DNA of 12,797 nucleotides from URNF01 sp045594105 (GTDB lineage: Bacteria; Bacillota; Clostridia; Oscillospirales; Acutalibacteraceae): positions 1-12,797 of the forward strand of contig JAZNXY010000070.1 in the NCBI GenBank assembly GCA_045594105.1. Reading direction: 5' to 3'. The notes below the pieces were generated by a model. That model did no database searches and was not told the origin of the DNA. It saw nothing but the letters and a program-made list of their open reading frames with translations. This document shows positions 6,813-12,751 of the stretch, in pieces (within the stretch, counting starts at the first letter, position 1; each line of letters begins with the position of its first letter). Position numbers and translations under genes: made by a program.

Positions 6813-7407
6813 AATCGGTCTTACAGGGCCTACGGGTGCAGGTAAATCCACCGTTGCCGCATATCTTGCCGACCACGGCTTCCCGTGCATTGACGCAGAT
6901 GCGGCCGCACGAGACATCACTGCTGTCGGCTCTCCTACCTTAATACCGTTGGCAGATGCCTTCGGGCAGGATATTTTGCGGCAAGACGGTTCGCTTGACC
7001 GCAAGCTGCTGGCGACACGTGCTTTTGCCGATGCGGCGGCAACCGCTCGGTTAAATGCCATTACCCACCCTGCCATTATTGCGTTAATGGATAAAAAAGC
7101 CGCCGCCTTACAAGCGGCAGGTGCAAAAGCGGTGATTATCGATGCACCGTTGCTTTTTGAAGCGGGTATAGATGCAACCTGCGACCATACGGTTGCAGTG
7201 ATTGCTCCCGACCACGTGCGCTGTCAGCGGATCATGCAACGGGATGCCATTTCCGCCGATGCCGCTGCCCTGCGTATGCAGGCACAGCCGTGTGTGGATT
7301 TTTATAAGCAGCGGGCAGAAATCGTGCTGGAAAACAGCGGTGACCTTGCCGCACTGCTACAGCAAACAGACCTGCTGTGTCAAAAGATTGGTAGGTGGTG
7401 CCAATGA
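6805..7407 (+). CDS. coaE: Dephospho-CoA kinase
   Basis: Catalyses the last step of coenzyme A synthesis, ATP-dependent phosphorylation of the 3'-hydroxyl of dephospho-CoA, in the cytosol. The 200-residue length is normal. The P-loop is GPTGAGKST (8-16), less usual than the common GGIGSGKS form but complete. CIDADAAAR (28-36), NAITHPAI and VIIDAPLLFEAG are typical CoaE segments around the substrate site. The start is a TTG at 6805 inside the end of tsaC (8-nt overlap). It gives exactly the family N-terminus MIRIGLTG, and no ATG fits. The stop overlaps the next start as ATGA. Both junctions suggest translational coupling within the operon. Confidence 0.95.
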   Translation: MIRIGLTGPTGAGKSTVAAYLADHGFPCIDADAAARDITAVGSPTLIPLADAFGQDILRQDGSLDRKLLATRAFADAAATARLNAITHPAIIALMDKKAAALQAAGAKAVIIDAPLLFEAGIDATCDHTVAVIAPDHVRCQRIMQRDAISADAAALRMQAQPCVDFYKQRAEIVLENSGDLAALLQQTDLLCQKIGRWCQ

Positions 7408-7979
7408 GCCGTACCCGACGTGTTCTTACATTGCTTTTGCTTGCGGCGGTTATTTTGGCGGGTCTGTGTGCCCTGGTGTTCATGGGATACCGCAAATATC
7501 TGCACACCGCATACCCGATAAAGTATGAACAGCAGATTTTTGCCGTCAGTGAAGAGTACGGTGTTACGCCCTCCCTCATCTGTGCGGTCATCTGTACCGA
7601 AAGTCATTTTATCCCCACCGCAAAATCCTATGCAGGTGCGGTAGGGCTGATGCAGCTGACCCCTGCAACGTTCCATTGGGCACAAACACGGGCAGGTGTT
7701 ACCACCCCTCTCCCCGCCAGCCATCTTACCGACCCCGAAATCAATATTCGGTACGGCACCTATACATTAAAGCTGCTGCACGAAATGTTTGAGGATCCGA
7801 AAGCGGCTTTGGCGGCATATAATGCAGGGCAGGGAAATGTCAGAAGCTGGCTCCAAAACCCTGCGTATTCCGCTGACGGTGTGCATCTGGATACGATTCC
7901 GTATAAAGAAACCGCCGAATATGTTGAAAAGGTAAAAAACGCACAAACTATATATAAAGATTTATACGATATCCATTAA
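7404..7979 (+). CDS. Membrane-anchored lytic transglycosylase (SLT, goose-lysozyme-like fold)
   Basis: A 191-residue enzyme predicted to cleave the MurNAc-GlcNAc glycan bond of peptidoglycan with 1,6-anhydro product formation. An N-terminal hydrophobic helix (about 7-27) after MSRTRR should anchor it with the domain outside. The SLT domain follows: the catalytic glutamate E66 in CTESHF, GLMQLTPATF (81-90), the DPEINIRYGTYTL segment and AAYNAGQGNV (137-146). The chosen ATG overlaps the coaE stop (ATGA) and has AGGTGG just upstream; GTG codons two and three codons before are possible but less likely. The link to coaE is probably operonic convenience. It is 14 nt before the M18 aminopeptidase gene. 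Confidence 0.92.
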   Translation: MSRTRRVLTLLLLAAVILAGLCALVFMGYRKYLHTAYPIKYEQQIFAVSEEYGVTPSLICAVICTESHFIPTAKSYAGAVGLMQLTPATFHWAQTRAGVTTPLPASHLTDPEINIRYGTYTLKLLHEMFEDPKAALAAYNAGQGNVRSWLQNPAYSADGVHLDTIPYKETAEYVEKVKNAQTIYKDLYDIH

Positions 7980-7993
7980 AAGGAGAGTTTTTT

Positions 7994-9382
7994 ATGACAG
8001 AACAATTGAGAGAAGCCCTGTGCTATGAAACCAAGCATGCTGTCAAGGTGTTGGACGCAAGCGAATTGCAGGCGGCACAGATGTATGCGGAAGGATACAA
8101 ACGGTTTTTGAACAATGCGAAAACCGAACGTGAAGCGGTTGCCGTTTCGGTGGCACTTGCCGAACAGCACGGCTTCCGTGCGTTTGATCCCGCCGTGCAG
8201 TACAATGCAGGCGACAAGGTGTATGTGAACAATCGCGGTAAATCGCTTATTTTGGCGGTCATCGGCGAAAAGCCGCTTGCCGAGGGCGTATCCATTGCCG
8301 CCGCACATATCGATTCTCCTCGTCTCGATTTAAAGCCCAATCCGTTATATGAAGACAGCGATCTGGCATATTTTGATACCCACTACTACGGCGGCATCAA
8401 AAAATACCAGTGGACCGCCATTCCGCTGGCACTGCACGGTGTTGTGGTAAAAAAAGACGGCGAAACGGTGACGGTCACCATCGGCGAAGCGGTAGACGAG
8501 CCCGTTTTCTGTGTCACCGACCTCCTGCCCCACCTCGGCACAGAGCAGATGAAACGCACCGCCTCCGACGTGGTAAAGGGCGAGGACTTAAACCTGCTTA
8601 TCGGCTCGTATCCGCTCAAGGACGGCGAGGGCAGTGATCTCATAAAGCTCAATATCCTGAAGATTCTGAATGAAAAATACGGCATCGTGGAAGCGGATTT
8701 TGTGTCCGCAGAGCTGGAAATCGTACCCGCCTTCCCTGCGAAAGACGTGGGCCTTGACCGCAGTATGATAGGCAGCTACGGTCATGACGACCGTGTGTGT
8801 GCGTACCCTGCACTCACTGCTTTGCTCGCCACCGATAAGCCGCAGTACACCGCTGTGACCATTCTTGCAGACAAAGAGGAAATCGGTTCTGAAGGCAACA
8901 CCGGTCTGCAATCTGCGTTCCTGCAGTATTTTATCGAGGATCTGGCTGCCGCTTGCGGCACCACCGCCAGAGCCGTATTTTCCAAATCGCTTTGCTTGTC
9001 CGCTGACGTCAATGCGGCATTTGACCCCATTTATCCCGAGGTTATGGTAAAATCCAACGCCTGTCAGTTAAACCGTGGTGTATGCATCACCAAATATACG
9101 GGTGCCAGAGGCAAATCCGGCAGCTCGGATGCCTGCGCCGAGTTTATGGGTGTTGTGCGTCGCTTGCTGGATGCAGAAAACGTGTTATGGCAAACAGGCG
9201 AGCTCGGCAAGGTGGATGCAGGCGGCGGCGGTACGGTTGCCGCATATATTGCCAATTTGAATGTCGATACCGTTGATTTGGGTGTGCCTGTGCTGTCTAT
9301 GCACGCACCTTTCGAAGTAGTTTCCAAAACCGACGTCTATATGGCGCACAGAGCGATGTCTGCGCTGTTTGACCGTACGTGA
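7994..9382 (+). CDS. M18 family zinc aminopeptidase
   Basis: A 462-residue cytosolic di-zinc aminopeptidase of the M18 (aspartyl aminopeptidase / aminopeptidase I) family, which removes N-terminal residues, typically acidic ones, from peptides. Expected metal and catalytic positions are visible: H105 in AAHIDSPRLDL, the acidic pair D265/D266 in YGHDDRV, E295/E296 in DKEEIGSEG, D338 in LSADVNAAF and H437 in LSMHAPFEVVS. Length and order agree with the family. AGGAG lies 8 nt before the ATG. Substrate preference cannot be read from the sequence. It follows the lytic transglycosylase gene by 14 nt and precedes ispF by 11 nt, within the same operon. Confidence 0.94.
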   Translation: MTEQLREALCYETKHAVKVLDASELQAAQMYAEGYKRFLNNAKTEREAVAVSVALAEQHGFRAFDPAVQYNAGDKVYVNNRGKSLILAVIGEKPLAEGVSIAAAHIDSPRLDLKPNPLYEDSDLAYFDTHYYGGIKKYQWTAIPLALHGVVVKKDGETVTVTIGEAVDEPVFCVTDLLPHLGTEQMKRTASDVVKGEDLNLLIGSYPLKDGEGSDLIKLNILKILNEKYGIVEADFVSAELEIVPAFPAKDVGLDRSMIGSYGHDDRVCAYPALTALLATDKPQYTAVTILADKEEIGSEGNTGLQSAFLQYFIEDLAAACGTTARAVFSKSLCLSADVNAAFDPIYPEVMVKSNACQLNRGVCITKYTGARGKSGSSDACAEFMGVVRRLLDAENVLWQTGELGKVDAGGGGTVAAYIANLNVDTVDLGVPVLSMHAPFEVVSKTDVYMAHRAMSALFDRT

Positions 9383-9393
9383 GAGGTGTCGGT

Positions 9394-9861
9394 ATGCGAA
9401 TAGGACACGGATACGACGTACACAGGTTAACGGAAAACCGCCGTCTGATTTTAGGCGGTGTGGACATCCCGTATGAAAAGGGGTTGCTCGGCCATTCGGA
9501 TGCCGACGTGCTGCTGCATGCCATATCCGATGCGCTGCTGGGTGCTGCCGGATACGGCGATATCGGCGGTATGTTTCCCGATACCGACCCCGCCTTCAAG
9601 GATGCGGACAGCTTAAAGCTGTTGGAGCAGGTGGTTGCCCGCTTACGTGCAAACGGCTACACGGTTGGCAACATTGATGCCACGGTGCTGGCACAGCGGC
9701 CCAAGCTCGCCCCGTTCATCCCCAAAATGCGGGAAAATATCGCCGCAGCTTGCGGAGTAACAACGGATGCGGTCAATGTGAAGGCCACTACCGAGGAGGG
9801 ACTTGGCTTCACGGGAGCGGGAGAAGGCATTGCCGCACATGCTGTGTGCATAATTTTATAA
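9394..9861 (+). CDS. ispF: 2-C-methyl-D-erythritol 2,4-cyclodiphosphate synthase
   Basis: Forms the cyclic diphosphate MEcPP in the non-mevalonate isoprenoid pathway; the family works as a zinc-dependent trimer. The 155-residue protein has the canonical metal ligands D8 and H10 in GHGYDVHRL and H42 in HSDADVLLHAISDAL. The GDIGGMFPDTD segment and the ATTEEGLGFTGAGEGIAAHAV C-terminus are also typical. An in-frame GTG at 9379 overlaps the previous gene's stop; the ATG at 9394 with AGAGGTG about 6 nt upstream gives the conserved MRIGHGYDVH start. It is the last gene of the DUF951-to-ispF operon and is followed by a strong terminator. Its usual partner ispD is not in this window. Confidence 0.97.
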   Translation: MRIGHGYDVHRLTENRRLILGGVDIPYEKGLLGHSDADVLLHAISDALLGAAGYGDIGGMFPDTDPAFKDADSLKLLEQVVARLRANGYTVGNIDATVLAQRPKLAPFIPKMRENIAAACGVTTDAVNVKATTEEGLGFTGAGEGIAAHAVCIIL

Positions 9862-9892
9862 TTCGACAGCGGATTTCCCGAATATTTGCAAT

Positions 9893-9926
9893 AAAAAAGT
9901 CTTATCGTAATGATAAGACTTTTTTC
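9893..9926 (+). terminator. Intrinsic terminator after ispF (symmetrical, potentially bidirectional)
   Basis: A stem AGTCTTATC/GATAAGACT (9898-9906 with 9912-9920, loop GTAAT) is extended by A:T pairs and followed by TTTTTT. It lies 31 nt after the ispF stop and only 30 nt before the spoIIAA start. Confidence 0.93.
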
Positions 9927-9955
9927 TTTTGTCAAAAACGGAAAGGATGTTAGGA

Positions 9956-10294
9956 ATGGATGTCAAATTTGAAAAACAAAACACGACCTTGACCGTGTTC
10001 CTGCGTGGCGAAATCGATCACCACGCCGCAGGCGGTTTACGGGAACAAATAGACAGTGCGATCGTAAGCGGCAGTATTTCGTGTCTTATTTTGGACTTTA
10101 GCGAGGTCTCCTTTATGGACAGCTCGGGGGTAGGTCTGCTTCTCGGACGGTACAAGCGTATGTGCGCACGTGGCGGCAGACTGCAGGTGTGTGGTATGTC
10201 TCAAAGATATCTCGCCATGATGAAAATGGCAGGCATGGAAAAGTTAGGGATTTTACAAGCAGAGGAGAGTGCAACCAATGAAAGCAATGAATGA
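9956..10294 (+). CDS. spoIIAA: Anti-sigma F factor antagonist SpoIIAA
   Basis: A STAS-domain anti-anti-sigma factor. Unphosphorylated it binds SpoIIAB and frees sigma F in the forespore; SpoIIAB inactivates it by serine phosphorylation and SpoIIE reactivates it. The 112-residue protein has the typical GEIDHHAA segment (18-25) and the phosphorylation loop FMDSSGVGLLLGRYK (54-68), where S57 matches the modified serine of B. subtilis. The in-frame TTG at 9929 and ATG at 9947 were rejected because GGAAAGG lies 9 nt before the ATG at 9956. The gene overlaps spoIIAB by 17 nt. The terminator hairpin just upstream is an odd leader for an operon normally read from a sigma H promoter. Confidence 0.95.
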   Translation: MDVKFEKQNTTLTVFLRGEIDHHAAGGLREQIDSAIVSGSISCLILDFSEVSFMDSSGVGLLLGRYKRMCARGGRLQVCGMSQRYLAMMKMAGMEKLGILQAEESATNESNE

Positions 10295-10724
10295 AACACG
10301 TATCACCTTTTTAAGCCGCTCGGCAAACGAGGGGTTTGCACGCAGTGCGGTAGCGGCCTTTGTCAGCCAGTTAGATCCGGCAGTTGATCAGCTGTCCGAT
10401 ATTCGTGTGGCGTTATCCGAGGCGGTTACCAACTGTATTGTACACGCCTACCCCGACAGCATCGGCACCATTACGGTAACCGTACGATTGTACGACAACG
10501 GCAAGGTGGTTATCAAGATACGGGATAAAGGGCGTGGCATCCCGGACGTTGCACAGGCAATGGAGCCGATGTATACCACCGGTGGCGAAGACCGTTCCGG
10601 ATTAGGTTTTCTGGTTATGGAAACCTTTGTGGACAAGCTGCGGGTGCGATCTAAACTGGGCAGCGGCACCACCGTCACCCTGGAGAAATACATACACCTG
10701 CGTCAGAAAGATACACCCGTATGA
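10278..10724 (+). CDS. spoIIAB: Anti-sigma F factor / serine kinase SpoIIAB
   Basis: A GHKL-fold protein kinase and anti-sigma factor that holds sigma F inactive in the predivisional cell and phosphorylates SpoIIAA. The 148-residue protein has the N-box SEAVTNCIVHAY (E48, N52), the G1 box DKGRGI (83-88) and the ATP-lid/G2 region SGLGFLVMETF (107-117). FARSAVAAFVSQLDP near the start matches the family. Starts at GTG 10269, ATG 10278 and ATG 10287 are possible; ATG 10278 is best spaced from GAGGAG and yields the usual MK-x-MNE-type N-terminus. It begins inside the end of spoIIAA and its stop overlaps the sigF start (ATGA), so the three proteins are probably made in coupled amounts. Confidence 0.96.
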   Translation: MKAMNETRITFLSRSANEGFARSAVAAFVSQLDPAVDQLSDIRVALSEAVTNCIVHAYPDSIGTITVTVRLYDNGKVVIKIRDKGRGIPDVAQAMEPMYTTGGEDRSGLGFLVMETFVDKLRVRSKLGSGTTVTLEKYIHLRQKDTPV

Positions 10725-11383
10725 CCCGTGACCAGCAAATCTGTGATAACATCGGCTTGGTGCACAGCTGTGCCAGGCGATTTCGGGACAGAGGTATAGA
10801 ATACGACGATCTGTTTCAGGCGGGATGCCTCGGTCTTGCTAAGGCGGTAGACGGGTTTGATGCCTCTCGGGGATTACAGTTTTCCACCTATGCAGTGCCT
10901 GTCATTTTAGGAGAAATCCGACGGCTTTTCCGTGAGGGCGGCACTGTCAAGGTGAGTCGATCGCTCAAAGAGCTGTCTTTGAAGGTCAGCCGTGAACGTA
11001 CCAAAATGCTTATTGAACTGGACCGAGAGCCAACGGTGAGCGAGTTGGCAATGCGGCTTTCCCGAACCCCCGAAGAAATTGCCGAGGCGTTGTTGGCAGG
11101 GTTGCCGCCGATTTCACTGACCGCAGACCGTGACGACGGAGAAGCCGACACCATTGACCTGCCCGTTCCGCCGCCCGAAGAGAAAATCACCGATACGCTC
11201 GCTTTGCGGCAGGTGTTGTCCGAATTGGAGCCACGGGACAGAGCACTCATCTCCTTGCGGTACTTGCGTGGCTTGACGCAGCAGGCCACCGCCGCACATT
11301 TGGGTATGACACAGGTGCAGGTGTCCCGAAAAGAACGTAAGATTTTAGAGACCCTCCGAGAAAAGCTGGGGGTCGCAGGATGA
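10721..11383 (+). CDS. sigF: RNA polymerase sporulation sigma factor SigF
   Basis: A sigma-70 family factor that directs the first forespore-specific transcription after asymmetric division, under SpoIIAB control. The 220-residue protein has region 2 (about 10-72: DDLFQAGCLGLAKAVDGFD and the -10 recognition helix FSTYAVPVILGEIRRLFRE), region 3 (about 75-125, VKVSRSLKEL) and region 4 with the -35 recognition helix (184-205, GLTQQATAAHLGMTQVQVSR). VSRSLKEL and its place after spoIIAB favour SigF over SigG. It is about 30 residues shorter at the N-terminus than B. subtilis SigF, and the upstream frame offers no alternative start before a TAA at 10652. The ATG overlaps the spoIIAB stop with only a weak AGAAAG RBS, so translation is probably coupled. 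No spoVA gene follows. Confidence 0.95.
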   Translation: MTRDQQICDNIGLVHSCARRFRDRGIEYDDLFQAGCLGLAKAVDGFDASRGLQFSTYAVPVILGEIRRLFREGGTVKVSRSLKELSLKVSRERTKMLIELDREPTVSELAMRLSRTPEEIAEALLAGLPPISLTADRDDGEADTIDLPVPPPEEKITDTLALRQVLSELEPRDRALISLRYLRGLTQQATAAHLGMTQVQVSRKERKILETLREKLGVAG

Positions 11384-11401
11384 TAAAACTCCGTCGGCCA
11401 C

Positions 11402-11429
11402 TTGACTTTCCCTCTTGCCGCTTTATAAT
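11402..11429 (+). promoter_or_regulatory. SigA-type promoter of the TIM-barrel isomerase/epimerase gene
   Basis: TTGACT (11402-11407), a 16-nt spacer and a perfect TATAAT (11424-11429) lie 23 nt before the start codon. The expected 5' leader is therefore very short and consists mainly of the ribosome binding site. No terminator for the sigF operon is visible before it. Confidence 0.82.
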
Positions 11430-11452
11430 AAAGGTAGAAAGGTGGGGTCGTT

Positions 11453-12349
11453 ATGGATGCGAAAAATTGGCAATGGGGTATGTCAACCTGCTGTATGGGA
11501 AAAATTGACAAGGCCGCTTTCGAGGCGTATGCGCAGGCAGGCGTAGACACCATGGAGGTGTCCTTGAGCTATGCCGCCTATACAAAAGCGGATTTCAAGG
11601 CGGCGGCGATTGCCTCCCGTGAGACAGGTGTACCTGTCTGGTCGCTGCATCTGCCTTTTTATCCGTTCCGCTTTTTAGACCCCTCCTCCCTCGATAACGA
11701 GGTGCGTATCAACACCTTTTTGGTGCATAAACACGGCGTGGAACAAGCGGCTTTGCTTGGTGCAAGGGTTGTGGTGGTGCATCCGAGCGGCGAGCCAAAC
11801 GCAGACGAAACACGTACCGAACAGCTGCAATATGCAGGTGACTATTTGTGTAAGCTCGCCGAGTATGCGGCACAGTACGGCATCAAGGTGGCGGTGGAAG
11901 ATTTGCCTCGTACCTGCCTTGGTAACTGCTCGGCGGAAATCAAACAGCTGATAGCAGGACACGAAAACTTGGGTGTGTGCTTTGACACCAACCACCTGCT
12001 GAGCGAGAAAAACAGCGACTTTGTACGTGCTGTCGGGGATAAAATCGTCACTCTGCACGTTTCCGACTATGACTTTATGGATGAGCGGCATTGGATGCCG
12101 TACGAGGGTAAGGTGGATTGGGTAGAGCTGGTCACCCTGCTGGAAGAAGCAGGGTACGCAGGCCCGTTTATGTATGAGCTGGGCTTTCGTGTGCACGATA
12201 CCATTGTCCGTGACCGCAATCTGACCTTTGCAGATTTTAAGGCGAATTACCTTGCGTGTGTCAATAAGCAGCCGTTCACGCCTGTGGGTACACCGCATAT
12301 GGAAAATTGCCTGAAAAAAGCGTTTTTCAATCCGCCTGTCATCAAATAA
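11453..12349 (+). CDS. Sugar phosphate isomerase/epimerase-like TIM-barrel protein (xylose isomerase-like / AP endonuclease 2 superfamily)
   Basis: A 298-residue protein with the fold and metal-site pattern of the xylose isomerase-like TIM-barrel superfamily, which includes sugar epimerases, inosose-handling enzymes and endonuclease IV. Residues likely to bind divalent metal or act in catalysis are H66 in SLHLPF, H110 in VVVHPSG, E149 in AVEDLPR, D178 and H181 in CFDTNHLL, H202 in LHVSDYD and E242 in MYELGF. The EDLP, DTNH and HVSDYD blocks favour a sugar-type isomerase/epimerase over a DNA repair enzyme. The substrate cannot be told, because no sugar transport or catabolic gene is next to it. 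GGTGGGG precedes the ATG at 11453, and the gene has its own strong promoter. A tail of about 30 residues follows the barrel. Confidence 0.87.
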   Translation: MDAKNWQWGMSTCCMGKIDKAAFEAYAQAGVDTMEVSLSYAAYTKADFKAAAIASRETGVPVWSLHLPFYPFRFLDPSSLDNEVRINTFLVHKHGVEQAALLGARVVVVHPSGEPNADETRTEQLQYAGDYLCKLAEYAAQYGIKVAVEDLPRTCLGNCSAEIKQLIAGHENLGVCFDTNHLLSEKNSDFVRAVGDKIVTLHVSDYDFMDERHWMPYEGKVDWVELVTLLEEAGYAGPFMYELGFRVHDTIVRDRNLTFADFKANYLACVNKQPFTPVGTPHMENCLKKAFFNPPVIK

Positions 12350-12379
12350 GCGGCAACAAAAACTTTTTTTGGCAAATGC

Positions 12380-12409
12380 TTGACAAAGCACAAATTATCG
12401 TGTTATAAT
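12380..12409 (+). promoter_or_regulatory. Consensus SigA promoter of the tRNA-Leu gene
   Basis: TTGACA (12380-12385), an 18-nt spacer and TATAAT (12404-12409) are both perfect, with an extended TG at 12401-12402. The tRNA begins 41 nt after the -10. Confidence 0.93.
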
Positions 12410-12412
12410 ACC

Positions 12413-12442
12413 GCTCGTCGAGTGGAAAACCGCCCGACGAGC
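12413..12442 (+). other. Hairpin in the tRNA-Leu leader
   Basis: GCTCGTCG (12413-12420) pairs perfectly with CGACGAGC (12435-12442). Within the loop GTGG/CCGC (12422-12425 with 12430-12433) can extend the helix, closing on an AAAA loop. It ends 7 nt before the tRNA. No T tract follows, so it is not a terminator. It may help shape the precursor for 5' processing, or be a DNA-level operator overlapping the start of transcription (about 12416). Confidence 0.6.
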
Positions 12443-12449
12443 CGAATAT

Positions 12450-12536
12450 GCGGGTATGGCGGAATTGGCAGACGCGTTAGATTCAGGTTCTAATGGTCGC
12501 AAGGCTGTGCAGGTTCAAGTCCTGTTACCCGCACCA
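12450..12536 (+). tRNA. tRNA-Leu (anticodon CAG), CCA encoded
   Basis: The acceptor stem pairs GCGGGTA (12450-12456) with TACCCGC (12526-12532), followed by discriminator A and encoded CCA (12534-12536). The D arm is 12459-12475. The anticodon stem TTAGA/TCTAA encloses TTCAGGT, with anticodon CAG at 12484-12486 reading CUG. A long class II variable arm (12494-12508, GGTC-GCAA-GGCT with wobble pairs) and a T arm GCAGG-TTCAAGT-CCTGT (12509-12525) complete the cloverleaf. The 87-nt length fits leucine. It has its own consensus promoter and terminator. Confidence 0.97.
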
Positions 12537-12537
12537 A
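12517..12537 (+). repeat. 21-bp direct repeat, copy 1 (3' end of tRNA-Leu)
   Basis: The segment from the T loop to one base past CCA (AAGTCCTG...CACCAA) recurs identically at 12683-12703, 166 bp downstream. Confidence 0.92.
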
Positions 12538-12539
12538 CA

Positions 12540-12570
12540 AAAAAGAGATAGGCATTGCCTATCTCTTTTT
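12540..12570 (+). terminator. Intrinsic terminator of tRNA-Leu
   Basis: Perfect 14-bp arms (12540-12553 with 12557-12570, core GAGATAGGC/GCCTATCTC, loop ATT) end in TTTTT, starting 4 nt after the CCA. Confidence 0.94.
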
Positions 12571-12588
12571 GTTCGTATGGCACTAATG

Positions 12589-12638
12589 GACGTAGGACCC
12601 GAAAACCCGCAATGCGGGTTTTCCTCAGGAGTTGCGTG
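12589..12638 (+). repeat. Hairpin module, copy 1
   Basis: A perfect 10-bp hairpin GAAAACCCGC-AAT-GCGGGTTTTC (12601-12623) sits between GACG-T-AGGACCC on the left and CAGGAGTTGCGTG on the right. The flanks, but not the stem bases, match copy 2 at 12752-12797. No T tract follows the hairpin. Confidence 0.7.
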
Positions 12639-12676
12639 TACACACTGCCGCATTTTACGCACTTCACCGCAACTCC
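12628..12676 (+). repeat. Inverted repeat GGAGTTGCG/CGCAACTCC
   Basis: Perfect 9-bp arms (12628-12636 and 12668-12676) enclose 31 nt that include the palindrome GTGTACAC (12636-12643). The right arm ends one base before the T-arm-like start of the tRNA-derived repeat. Confidence 0.75.
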
Positions 12677-12682
12677 AGTTCA

Positions 12683-12703
12683 AAGTCCTGTTACCCGCAC
12701 CAA
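12683..12703 (+). repeat. 21-bp direct repeat, copy 2 (detached tRNA-Leu 3' end)
   Basis: Identical to the tRNA-Leu 3' end at 12517-12537, including CCA. Similarity extends leftward to GTTCAA (12678-12683) if one extra A is allowed. The T stem is broken (CCAGT would have to face CCTGT), so this is a tRNA fragment rather than a second tRNA. Confidence 0.92.
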
Positions 12704-12737
12704 AAAGAACGGACACCTTTTGGTGTCCGTTCTTTTT
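12702..12737 (+). terminator. Second intrinsic terminator, after the tRNA-derived repeat
   Basis: Perfect 16-bp arms (12702-12717 with 12722-12737, core GAACGGACACC/GGTGTCCGTTC, loop TTTT) end in TTTTT. It has the same position relative to CCA as the tRNA-Leu terminator, but an unrelated stem sequence. Confidence 0.92.
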
Positions 12738-12751
12738 CGTTGTGTACGAAG

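Noticed and set aside
12357..12371. AAAAAC-TTTTTTT after the TIM-barrel gene as a terminator
   Set aside because: There is no GC stem before the T run, so it does not meet the pattern of an intrinsic terminator.
11675..12391. Minus-strand frame (238 codons) opposite the TIM-barrel gene
   Set aside because: Antisense to a gene with a strong promoter, RBS and full metal-site motifs; the predicted protein resembles nothing.
12614..12702. A possible second tRNA-Leu gene
   Set aside because: GCGGGTT (12614-12620) could face TACCCGC (12692-12698) at tRNA-like spacing. However, the T stem is broken, there is no D arm or anticodon arm, and GCGGGTT is already the arm of a perfect hairpin.
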